A DNA stretch of 64,000 nt, taken from contig CM043869.1 in assembly GCA_023846275.1 (NCBI GenBank), positions 40,512,737 to 40,576,736 of the forward strand, read 5' to 3'. The position numbers and the translations under genes are program-made. Below, piece after piece: positions 53,046 to 63,620 of this stretch (position 1 is the stretch's first letter; each line of letters begins with the position of its first letter). The notes under the pieces are model-generated. The model worked only from the letters and a program-made list of their open reading frames with translations, did no database searches and was not told where the DNA came from. The stretch is from Vanilla planifolia. Lineage: Eukaryota; Streptophyta; Magnoliopsida; Asparagales; Orchidaceae.

Positions 53046-53260
53046 TTAAACCTTACCATTTGTCTCCAGCAAATTAAGAAACAGAGATTGCTCCCCTTGT
53101 TTTTCAGTCTTTCCCCGAGCCTAACGTCTGAGCCCTGAAAGGCAGCCTTAACGTCAAAAACCACAGATCGCCGTCCCAACCTTGAGACGGACGAGTTTGG
53201 GAAGAAGATAAAACATAGCAACCTAAACAGCTGGTAGTATACTCCTTCTCCAAAGAATGG

Positions 53261-53266
53261 CACGTG
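53261..53266. promoter_or_regulatory. G-box (CACGTG) upstream of HMA copy 2
   Basis: Same ggcacgtgtcc context as the intact copy, kept although exon 1 is broken. Confidence 0.45.
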
Positions 53267-53499
53267 TCCCATTTTCCCTATTCCCTATTTATTTACGCAT
53301 CCTTTATTTTTATTCTAGTTTGTTTTAACTAATATGGACATAATAGAATTCAATAACATCTAATTTTTGATATAAAGTTTATACGCTATTATTATTTTTC
53401 GTAACTTCGATAAATATTATTATAAAGTTTTGCATCTCATTGTCATTTTTAAATCAATAATTTAATTAAAAGGTTATTTATGGTCATTCATCATTCCAC

Positions 53500-54080
53500 C
53501 ATAAAGAATAAAATATTCTACCTTCAAAAGCAATGACCACGAAAGTGATTGGATCGTCTAAACACAATTTTAGATTGATGAAGATGACGATTTTTATAAT
53601 ACAAACATGATTTTTACTAATTATTTTAAAAATAATATCAAAATTTTAAATAACTTTTTTTCTTAATTTTTACATAATGAAAAACAATATTATCATCCAA
53701 AAAATATATCACAATACTATTAGCCTCATCACCTTAATCAAGCAACAATTATTGAGAGATTGTGTATAACAATATCAATTACTTTATTGCCAACAAAGTC
53801 TTCCATAAATTACAAATTACATGATCAAAAATATCAAATATTTTATTTTTTATATTATTCAACTTTTAAATTCTCTCCCCCACCTCCCAAAGTAAAACCA
53901 TGTTTATTTAGTTATATTTTTTTTACCACAAAAATAAAAATATATTTAGATGGCCTTTCAATAAATCTACATGCAAACATTCAAAGCATGAACAATATGT
54001 TTGGTGGCTATTCAATGAATCTACATGCAAGCATTTGTAATTTCATGGTCCCTAATCTCCTTTGACATCCGTATTTAGTG
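53500..54080. repeat. Repeat block paired with about 50730-51330
   Basis: See the partner block for shared phrases. A short phrase (ttcaataaatctacatgcaa and variants) is itself doubled here near 53958 and 54014. Confidence 0.7.
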
Positions 54081-56126
54081 TAAAACTTTTATCAAATTTT
54101 TATTTGATTTATTTAGGCAACCCATTTACCCTTTTTATGTTTGTCAAATAGAATGATTTTTGTCAATTTAATAAGGTACTAATTTGTATTAAGGTGAGAA
54201 AGTCAAATTAATATCAATATTAGTTTAATTTTTACAATTAAAGAAAACTTTTTTGGTGATTAAAATTAATAGTGAGTAAACTATTTATATATGTAGGTAT
54301 TATATTTAAAAATATATATATACCAAAACTTTTGATGAAGAAAAATGTAAATAGATTTTTGCAAATAAATATTTCCTAGAAAATATTTTATTAGTATGAA
54401 TACAACTATTGTTTATTTAAATGTGCATCCAAAACCTATTGTTCATTATCAATATATGACATGTATTCATATTGTATAACTAAAAATTATGAAGCCCATA
54501 TACTAATATATTAATATTTATATTAGGTTGCTTGATCTATTTATCCTCTATTTGTTTGAGTAATGCATCAATAAATAAAAAAATTATTAAGGTGAGATGA
54601 GTTAGTTAAGTGAAGAATAAAATGTGAGATATTATTATCATTTATTATTTAGATTATATATTTTAGAATCTTATTATAATTATTATCATTTATCTTATTC
54701 AAAATGTTAACTTATCACTAATTATGATTTCCTCATAAAACACTCTTATTCTTTTATCCTATTTCAATATAAGATGACATTTTTCTAAATGTTTAATTAT
54801 GTCACAAATAAACATCTTCGAATTAGGAATTATTATAATATATTGAGGAATTGTCATTATTGATTTTTATTTATAAAAATTATTTTATAATTTCTAAGAA
54901 TAACATTAATATTTATATCAAAAATAAAATTTATTTTCTTTTTTATTTTTAAATCTTATTATTTAACATATCTATCTTCAAATAATTGGATATCATTTTT
55001 AAAAGAGTCTTACGTATTTTACGATTTTCAACAAATTATTGTTGATTCTTGGAGTATAAAAACTTTAGTATCACATAGTAATCTATTATTGTCTATTATA
55101 AATTTTTTAGATTTCCTCCCTCACCTATCAAAATATTTCTAATGTTTTTTTTATCATTCTTTTATTATCACAAAAGAATCAATCATCTTTCAACACCAAG
55201 GTAAAGTTCAATAATTATAACATGAGCATAGTCTCTTTTATCATCCTTTCACATGGCTTCTAAACACCAAATGGGATAATGCTACCAAAAGACCAAAGTA
55301 TAAGTTAGGTGACCATTTAATGAATCTATATGCAAGCATCCATTATTGCATGATCAAAATAATATATAATTATTATGTTGCACATTAATTTTTATATATA
55401 AAATATCTATAATTCTTGTAACATTTTATAAGTAAAATTAAGAATTGATGGAAATAAAGTGAAATAAAATAGATCTCGAATTGTAAACAACAAACTTGCA
55501 TTTGAGACTATTTGGGAGAAATTTGAAAATGACAACGAAAACCCTAAAGTGCAGGAAGACAAACGATGAATTTTTATTTCATTCATACATAACTACAAAA
55601 CAACAATTACACATTTTATAAGCAACTATTCCTCTCTTTTTTCTTCTTAATTTAAAATTCAAATTATTTAAACATTTAAAATGTGTAACAAACACTTAAA
55701 GTTTGTTAACACTTGTTATTAAAGAAAATATTTCTAATATATTTGTTAGTTTAATGATCATATTCTTGTTTATGTGATCATCTATATTACATGTTTACAA
55801 AAGATAAGAACAATATGTTTAACATAACTTATTTTTAAACTTTATAATTCCAAAATAATATACATTAGGACATAAATGAATCAATGACAATCTTTTTTTT
55901 TCTTTTGCACATGTTATATACTATAATTATTAAAAGGTATACCTAAGTTGAAGAAATATATTCTATTTCTATTATGATCAAGATATTTTGTTATTATATA
56001 TATATATATATATTAAGGTTGTAATATTATTGTGATTTTACAATGCAAAATTGAATTTTTCTCGACTTCGGCAGCAGTTGGGACTCTTGGACATTGATTT
56101 ATACTCGACAATCTGATTCATTAATG

Positions 56127-56132
56127 CACGTG
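56127..56132. promoter_or_regulatory. G-box (CACGTG) upstream of the truncated plastid-protein exon
   Basis: Context ttaatgcacgtgttttggta is identical in the intact gene (61818-61823), about 220 bp upstream of the start codon in both. Confidence 0.5.
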
Positions 56133-56351
56133 TTTTGGTAATGATTCTTAAATAGAAATTGATGATGTTTTATGTCCCACATGTTGAGTGGTTTCTGAAT
56201 GACTTTGATATGAACTGCAGCTGCGAAGAAGACGAATCTGGAACCAAAGAAGCTGCCATTTCTTATCCATTTCATTACTCTAAGATGACGAACATGTGGG
56301 GCTCATAACTCTTTATCTCTATTCATCTCTTCCCCGTTTTCTCTTTGTGAA

Positions 56352-56487
56352 ATGGCACAAACTGCTCTCTCTCCCTCGCTACAGCTCTACCATTTGTGCC
56401 GCAAGCCAAAACCACCCACACTCTTCTCCTCTTCTGCTGCACTTCAGAGCAGAAACAAAGCAACATCCACAATCCAAGCAAAACTGG
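56352..56487 (+). pseudogene. Truncated duplicate of the small plastid-protein gene (exon 1 only)
   Basis: The frame begins MAQTALSPSLQ and ends SRNKATSTIQAKLG with the same CTGG|GTACCC donor as the intact gene at 62042-62174. Relative to that gene it has a 2-base insertion (ctctctctccc) and a 1-base gain about 50 bases later. The reading frame is therefore shifted only in between and is restored, giving an exon exactly 3 nt longer. The second exon with the membrane segment is missing because the duplication ends about 25 bp after the donor. The promoter and G-box are retained, so it may still be transcribed. It could only make a transit-peptide-like fragment unless spliced to something downstream. 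Confidence 0.75.
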
Positions 56488-56512
56488 GTACCCAAATGAA
56501 CTTAATTAAGAA

Positions 56513-57930
56513 CTCTAATATACATTATGGTTTTTTTAGATTTCCTCACGCACTTATCAAGATATATCCAATGCTTTTTTTATCATTATTTTACTATCAC
56601 AAAAGATTATTTTTAATATTTGTATAGGCACAATACTAGGTATGTATTACATGAATTTTAAAATAAAAGAGGAGAGATAAGATCATCAAAAACCATATGT
56701 GCTTTTGATTTGTACTTGATTTCTAAGCAACTTGTTATGTTTTATTTTGTTGATTTGTTGTATCATATCTCGTCTTTTTTTATACTTGGAAAAGATGTTG
56801 TAATATTGGTATTAAAGAAAAAATTTAAGCAAATTTATTGATTTTTTTGTCAATTCTTATTTGAGTGATCATCTATATTGCTTATTTACCAATGAGGACA
56901 ATCACAAAGGCTAGTACCCAGCACCGCGGGCCGCTTGGCCAAAGCCTTCAAGCTTAGTAGAGGGGTTGGATGCTTAGGTCGAAATTTTTTTTTATATTTT
57001 TTTGTATTAAACTTAAAATACTTAATTTTAAAAACCAAATGTACCACCAAAAAGCTAACTTAAATATGCATAAATTATGATGATCATATGTGTCATAATT
57101 GTAAAGAAAATAACAGTTTAATATGCTAATCATATAGATATTAAAAAATATAATTCTCTATAGATTACTCACTTCATAAAGAGCTTGATTTTTTACTCTA
57201 AAATTAATAAGTTGAGTTTTTAATATTAATTTACTTCAAATACTATAATTTTTGCTCCACTAAACTCAAACTATTATAACACATCTTAAGATTTAACTGA
57301 AATAATACTAAATTTAATAAGACATTAGTATTATTTAACTTGGTTTTATAATCATCCTATCAAAGGCTATAATAAATTTGTATATTGATTACTATTTTTG
57401 GCATAGGTTCTTGGTTTAAGTTTTGTTTTTGATTTTGGTTAGGTTGATGATTTTGATCAACTACTTCGTAAGATTTACCAGACTTCTTTGTCAAATAAAA
57501 AGTTGACTTGCAAGGGCATATCAAGGAAGAAAAACAAGATGATATATTTTTTAAAATAAAATAGTGAAAGTAAAGTAACCATAGTTATAGACCATCAAAA
57601 CTATGATTGAGTGTACTTCTAAGAGCAATGACAAGTGATCAAGATCCTATTTATGCAATATCACCACCTAAATAAATCTAGATTTTTTTTTATTTGAGAA
57701 ATTTAAAAAAAGACCTTACTTAAGGCAATGACAAGGATGCCTGAATTGATGAAATTCTCACATTTGTTTGAGAGAAGATTGGAGCACACATCTAGGATAG
57801 AGGCTATGCAGTGAAGTTTTGGTTAAAAGGCTTTGATTTGTGAGTGTGTCACTTTTTAAGGATGCTTGGTGCTGTAGAAAGCAATGTGATTGATGTTGAA
57901 ATGATGTGATAGGATACGACAACAACTTAG
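56513..57930. repeat. Rearranged repeat DNA after the truncated exon
   Basis: The first 350 bp resemble about 60515-61200 (tatacattatgrttttttttaga, aatatatccaatg, tgtattacatgaattttaaa, cttgttat-ttttattttgttga) with an internal deletion. A short GC-rich patch (about 56917-56985, caccgcgggccgcttggcc) stands out. The rest is AT-rich with no gene seen. Confidence 0.5.
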
Positions 57931-57934
57931 CCTA

Positions 57935-58185
57935 GATTGGTGTTGACTTGGTCAAGATCGGTGGCTAGTCTGTTAAGATCGAAGGCTACTCAACCGGGAT
58001 CAAAGGTGACTCAGTCGAGATTAGCGTAGTCTCGGTCAAGATTGGAGGGCACTCCACTAGGATCAGAGGCAACTTAGTTAGGATTGGAGTCAACTTGGTT
58101 GAGATCAACGATGTGCTTGTTGGGTCGATGGTAAGTCAGCCTGGATAAGTGGTGAATCGATCGAGATCATTGAAGAATCGGCCTT
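57935..58185. repeat. 21-bp minisatellite, 11-12 diverged units
   Basis: Units begin with GAT (or a near form) at 57935, 57956, 57977, 57998, 58019, 58040, 58061, 58082, 58103 and 58124, then after a 1-base slip at 58144 and 58165. The approximate consensus is GATCGGAGGCAACTCGGTCGA. Units differ at many positions, yet the 21-base register (seven codons) is almost never lost. Confidence 0.85.
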
Positions 58186-59010
58186 TGCAACAAAGAGTCA
58201 ATTGGGAGTATCGATGGGTCGACTGAGAGAGCTTGAAGTCATTATTGGCTGACGCAGGTTACTCAGGTGGGTGCAAGTTGAGTTAGGTATATAGGGGTCA
58301 ACGTTGGTTCAAGTAGGTTAACGCAGGTCAGCGCTGATGTGTGGGTCAAAGTGGATCATCATTTGTCAATGCGGTTCGATTCATATGATGAAGGCAGTTT
58401 TTTAGAAAGTTGCATTCTAATGTAATTTTAAATCCCTAACATAACCTTGTTGCTATAGGTCTAAATCTTATGAAGAAAAAACATGGTAAGGGTGCTTGAT
58501 AGCTCGGTAAAAGACAAAGTTGATGGATCAATGACAGTGGAGAATAAATCGATGAGTGTTACAGTGAAGTTGGGATTTCAAATGGAAGAAGATAAAGCTC
58601 ACTGTGTTACAATCGACCTCCAAAGACAATTACGAAGGTTTTGACCATGTTGGAAGGGGCTTTGGGAAGCTATTTCTTTCTTTTGCTCCTCCTTTTCTGT
58701 CTGCTTTTGTTTTCTTTGGCCCCCTTGGAGTTGGTAGGAAGGGGAATTTATAATAGTGCTTGGAAAATGGCGTGAAGACTACGTTGGATTTTCTCTTCAA
58801 TTCTTTAATCAGGTATAGTAGCCTTTTTCAAGGAATTTGATGAAGTGCATTAGGTCGTCTACATTTTTTTTCTTTTTCAGGGTCTTTTTCTACACTTTTA
58901 TTTGATTATTCAACTATTTATACCATAATTTTTGTTACAATGAAGAGTTGTTTGCAATCTTTATGAAACATCAAATTGTCATTTTGAAAAAGGTAATAAA
59001 ACAAAGATAT
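58186..59010. other. Intergenic DNA, no gene recognised
   Basis: The first 200 bp are still GC-richer with loose echoes of the minisatellite (gggtcaacgttggttcaagt, aggttaacgcaggtcagcg). The remainder is unremarkable. Confidence 0.4.
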
Positions 59011-59113
59011 ATAAATGATATTGTAATCCAACAATAACTTGAAACGTGGGAAAGTAATGAATATAAATGATATTGTAATCCAACAATAACTTAAAACGTG
59101 GGAAAGTAATGAT
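59011..59113. repeat. Tandem duplication of 52 bp, two near-identical units
   Basis: The phrase ataaatgatattgtaatcca starts at 59011 and again at 59063. The units differ by about two bases, so the duplication is recent compared with the other repeats. Confidence 0.9.
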
Positions 59114-59569
59114 TAAATTTTTGTTAAAATGATGAAGAGACGTGATACAAAACCATAATTTTTTTTTTTGAGATTTTAATGCTACCAATAATAGTCAGAA
59201 GAAAGAAAGAGAGGTCTAGGCCGCTCTTCTTGAATTCATCATATAACACAATTGCGATGAGAGACGAGAGCGGAGTCAAGAGTATGCTTCCCTTAGTCAT
59301 CATGTGATGGAGCAATGATGAAGGAAGGGAAAAAGTTTAAACACACAAAATCATTTATTTGGGAAAACATTTCCATTGATGGAATGCCTTTATTTCTATT
59401 AAAATCTATCTTTATGTAATTATACCTAAAATATGCATTTTGTAAAATTGATAAAATTGATGAAATCAATCAAATATATTTGATTGTGAAGTATAACAAA
59501 AATTTAATATTTATTTTATAGAAAGTAAAATAATAAAGTATATAATTTTTAAATAAAAATTAAAGTGTC

Positions 59570-62205
59570 AAATTAATAAGGTACTAATTTGCATTATGGT
59601 ACTAAAGTCCGATTAATACCAACATTAGTTTAATTTTCACAATTAAAAGAAACTTGGTGATTAAAATTAACAGTGAGTAAATTATTTATATATGTAGGTA
59701 TTATATTTAAAAAACTATATACCAAAACTTTTGATGAAGAAAAATGTAAATAATATTTTGAAAATAAATATTTCCTAAAAAAATATTTTATTAGTATGAA
59801 TATAGCTATTGTTTCAAAAGGAGGTGGACGTCATTTGCTTATTTAAATGTCCATCCAAAGCTTATTTTTCATTATCAATATATGACATGTATTCATATTA
59901 TATAACTAAAAATTGTGAAGTCCATATATGAATATATAAATATATATATTAGGTTGCTTGATCTTTTTATCTTGTATTTGTTTGAATAATGTATCAATAA
60001 ATAAAAAATTATTAAGATGAGATAAGTCAGCTAAGTGAAGAATAAAAAAATGTAAGATATTATTATCATTTATTATTTAAATTATATATTTTATAATCTT
60101 ATTACAATTATTATCTTATAGAATAATACTCAAAATGTTAACTTATCACTAATTATGACTTCCTCATAATCCACTCTCATTCTTTTATCATTTTTCGATG
60201 TAAGATGACATTTTTCTAAATGTTTAATTATGTCACAAATAAACTTCTTTGAATTAAGAATTATTATAATATATTGAAGAATTGTCACTATCGATTTTTA
60301 TTTATAATAATTATTTTGTAATTCCTAAGAATAACATTAATGTACATATCAAAAATAAAATTTATTCTCCTTTTTATTTTTAAGATCTTATTATTTTACA
60401 TATCTATCTTCAAATGATTGAAGATCTTTTTTAAATGTCTCATGTATTTTACGATTCTCGACTAATTATTGTTGATTTTTTTAGTATAAAAACTTTAGTG
60501 TCACACCGTAATCTCTTACTATACATTATGATTTTTTTAGATTTTCTCTCCCACCTATCAAAATATATCCAATGTTTTTTTTATCATTTTTTTACTATCA
60601 CAAAAAATCAATCATCATTCAATGGTCTCTTTTATCTTTCTTTTAAATGACTTCTTAACACCAAATGAGATAATGCTTCCAAAGAACCAAAATATAAGTT
60701 AGGTGACCATTTAATTAATCTATATGCAAGCATCCATTATTGCATGACCATTGAAACTAGGTAAGTTTTTTTGGAGAAAAATATATTGTTTAACTAAATG
60801 GTTTCCTTCCATGCATTTGCAAATATCTCTTTCATGCAAAAAATATATGTGGTTCATATTAGATCAAACATATAAGAATAACCCATCAAGTCAATTATCA
60901 AAAACTATCTTGTAAGGAGGATGATGTAAAAGATTATCTTTAATATTTATATAGGTATCAATACTAAATATGTATTACATGAATTTTAAAATAAAAGAGG
61001 AGGGATAACATCATAAAATATCTTATTTGCTTTGATTTCTACTTGATTTCTCAACAACTTGTTATATTTTATTTTGTTGATTTATCATATCATATCTCTT
61101 GCTTTATTTTATACTTAGAAAAGACATTTTAACATTGGTATTAAAGAAAATATTTAAGCAAATTTATTGATTTTTTTTTGTTGATTCTTATTTTAGTGAT
61201 CATCTATATTGCTTATTTGCGACAAGGACAATCAAAAATATGAAAAAGCTTTTGTACAACTTTGTCATCTCAAAATAATATATAATTATTATGTTATACA
61301 TAAATTTGTATATATACAATATCTATAATTTTTATAAGATTTTTTACTTTATAAGTAAAATTAAGGACAATAGAACTTTTAAGGGAAGACATTCATCAAC
61401 ATGTTATATTTTATTTTCTTAATCTCGTTATTAAAGAAAGTATTTCAAATACATTTGTCAGTTAAATGATCTTATTCTTATTTAGGTGATCATCTATATT
61501 ACATGTTTACAAAAGATGAGAACAATATGTTTAATATAACTTCTTTGAAACTTTATAATTTCATAATAATAAATATTAGGACATACATGAATCGATGATA
61601 ATTTTTTTTTATTTGCGCATATTATATTAAAAGTTATACCTAAATTGATGAAATATATTATATTTCTATTATGATCAACATTTTTTTTATTATTATGTAT
61701 ATATTAAGGTTGTAATATTATTCTCATTTTACAATGCAAGATTGAATTTTTCTCTACTCCTGCACCAGTTGGGACTCTTGGACATTGATTTATACTAGAC
61801 AATCTAATTCATTAATGCACGTGTTTTGGTAATGATTCTTAAATAGAAATTGATGATGTTTTATATTCCACATGTTGAATAGTTTGTGAATGACTTTGAC
61901 ATTAGCTACAGCTGCAAAAAAGACGAATCAGGAACCAATGTAGCTGCCATTGCTTATCCATTTCATTACTCTAAGATGACGAACCTGTGGTGCTGATAAC
62001 TCTTTACTCTGTTCATCTCTCCCCCATTTCCTCTTCGTGAAATGGCACAAACAGCTCTCTCCCTCGCTACAGCTCTACCATTTGTGCTGCAACCCAAAGC
62101 CTCCCCACTCTTCTCGTCTTCTGCTGCACTTCCGAGCAGAAACAAAGCAACATCCACAATCCAAGCAAAACTGGGTACCCAAATGAACTTAATTAAGAGC
62201 CACGT
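59570..62205. repeat. Segmental duplication, downstream copy (contains intact plastid-protein gene)
   Basis: Direct partner of about 54160-56512. It is somewhat longer, carrying extra DNA near 60900-61300 that also resembles the block joined after the truncated exon. Confidence 0.8.
61818..61823. promoter_or_regulatory. G-box (CACGTG) upstream of the small plastid-protein gene
   Basis: It lies about 220 bp upstream of the ATG, in a context conserved in the duplicate. G-boxes are common in light-regulated plant promoters, which would suit a plastid membrane protein. Confidence 0.5.
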
Positions 62206-62523
62206 TTAGCCGTTTGCCATTAACAAACGCCTCTTACAGGTGAGGGAGATGGAGAGACAAAGCGTCGAGAGAAGAGGTTTATCACCAGAGAAGAAGAGCC
62301 GGATGAGTGAGTTCCTTCCTCTGTTTCTTTCACCATGAAAAGAAGAACCCAAGAACAAACTGGGTAAACTTGATGCAGGTATTGGTTGACTGCTGCAGAA
62401 AAGGAAGGAGAGAATCCCATGAAAACGCCATTACCATACATCTTCATCTTCGGCATGTTGACGCCCTTCGTCATGATTGCCGTTGCCTTCGCTAATGGCT
62501 GGATTAAGGTTCCAGTTAGGTGA
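62042..62523 (+). CDS. Small predicted plastid-targeted single-span membrane protein, function unknown
   Basis: The two exons I propose are 62042-62174 and 62399-62523, joined in phase (CTGG|GTACCC donor, CTGCAG|AA acceptor) to give 85 residues. Residues 1 to about 42 (MAQTALSLATALPF... rich in S, A, T and basic residues, with few acids) look like a chloroplast transit peptide. The mature part begins near AKLEKEGENP, followed by MKTPLPYIFIFGMLTPF and VMIAVAFANGWI, one clear membrane segment of about 23 residues, and a short basic tail KVPVR before TGA. Such size and layout resemble small thylakoid or envelope subunits, but I cannot match it to a named one. A G-box lies upstream and an AATAAA at 62637 could be the poly-A signal. 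The splice model is inferred and the acceptor could differ. Confidence 0.65.
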
Positions 62524-62636
62524 TCTTTGTCTCAGGGAATCCATCGTGTGTCTTCTCTGTATGCAATGTTCTGTGTTGGTGTGCTTCCTGACCTGCTGCT
62601 TGAGTGATGCTGTCTTTTCTGTATTTGGAACAAACC

Positions 62637-62642
62637 AATAAA
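62637..62642 (+). terminator. AATAAA polyadenylation signal of the small plastid-protein gene
   Basis: A canonical hexamer about 115 bp after the stop codon, followed by T-rich DNA. Confidence 0.45.
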
Positions 62643-62649
62643 AGATGTA

Positions 62650-63150
62650 AAAGCTTTAGTTTGTTTATAGTTTTTAAAAGCCGTTTATTTTTTGTAATTA
62701 GATAAAATAAAGTATAATAATTGCAAATATTAAATATTAATATGTTTTTTAAATTTTATTGATATTTTCAACTGTTTTTTCTTAAAAAATCTTTATTAAT
62801 TTATTTTTTTGCAAAAACTCACACTGAATGAAATCTTTAAAAGTTTTGAAACATAATGAAAGAAATATAAAACAAGAAAAATAAAAGAATTCTTTTAAAT
62901 GAAAATTTTTCTCAAAGAGAGGTTTTATTAAATCAAATTGAGAATCCAACAACATCAAACGATATATATAAAAAAAAAACACAACTGAACTAATAAATTG
63001 ATATTGTCTAAAAATCAAAATAAATCATTAAAATCAAATTTTTTTTTGAATTTAGCTAATAGTTTAAATGTAGGATTTATAAATTTGATTTATTTAATAC
63101 ACTCCATGTTTTAGATTGAATAATTAAATAAAAAATAAAAAAATAGCGTG
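62650..63150. other. AT-rich intergenic DNA
   Basis: A/T-rich spacer between two plus-strand genes, with no other feature seen. Confidence 0.6.
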
Positions 63151-63346
63151 GTAATTCCTTAGGTCGAATATTATTTGCATACGTGGCAACGAAAGCATCC
63201 TGGCTAGCTCATCGGTTTCGGCCGTCGAAAATCGCCTTCGGCAGTCGCAACGCTGTCGCCTTCTCTTTCCTCCTTTCCAGTAATCGGGAATCTTAAACCC
63301 TTGCAAAACCCGTCGTGGAATTTTGAGGCTTCTCCAAGAGGAGGGG

Positions 63347-63620
63347 ATGTCGTCTCGAATTGTGCGGAACCGGCTGTGCCCCTCTATTTCGAGGATGAAG
63401 ATCAGGCCCTTCAGCTCCTCGACGGTCTCCACTGATCCGTCAAAAGAGACAATCATGTCATCGGAGTCTATCCTCAACGAGGCTCCTCCGGTGACCTCAA
63501 ATCCACCATCTTCTTCTGCTTTTGGCGCCAGCAGCCGCGGCAGGTCCAGAAGCTTACTCAAGTTCGGGATGGTTGCGGCTTTCACCGGCGCGGCAGGAAC
63601 TGCTACTTATGCTACCTATG
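63347..63620 (+). CDS. First exon of a TIM50-like mitochondrial import translocase subunit (partial)
   Basis: TIM50 is the receptor of the TIM23 complex in the mitochondrial inner membrane and hands presequence proteins to the channel. This exon gives a mitochondrial-type N-terminus, MSSRIVRNRLCPSI, rich in R and S and lacking acids, with RPFSSS near a likely cleavage site. A serine- and proline-rich linker follows (IMSSESILNEAPPV, resembling the IISESVLN segment I recall from plant TIM50). Then comes a basic stretch and the membrane segment SLLKFGMVAAFTGAAGTATYATY. It ends at 63620 with donor TATG|GTTTG after one base of the next codon. The start at 63347 is the first ATG in frame. The conserved FCP1-like phosphatase domain would be in later exons beyond the right edge. 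Confidence 0.75.

Larger units (their letters stand above)
51340..53270. repeat. Segmental duplication, copy 2 (contains degenerate HMA gene)
   Basis: Direct-orientation partner of about 44060-46500. It aligns through the 3' flank, all three exon equivalents, and the promoter with ggcacgtgtcc. Within it, the proline-rich coding part is shortened and the middle of intron 1 is replaced by unrelated GC-rich DNA. Confidence 0.8.
54160..56512. repeat. Segmental duplication, upstream copy (contains truncated plastid-protein exon)
   Basis: Aligns with about 59570-62205 in direct orientation. Landmarks: aataaggtactaatttg at the left end, atatgacatgtattcatat, gttaacttatcactaattatgac, the atgcaagcatccattattgc phrase, the G-box, and exon 1 of the small plastid-protein gene. 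The homology breaks at about 56512 just after cttaattaag, where a block resembling 60515 onward is joined. Confidence 0.8.

Noticed and set aside
63124..63585. 153-codon minus-strand frame over the TIM50 exon
   Set aside because: Antisense shadow of a coding exon; the plus strand matches TIM50 features with a proper donor.
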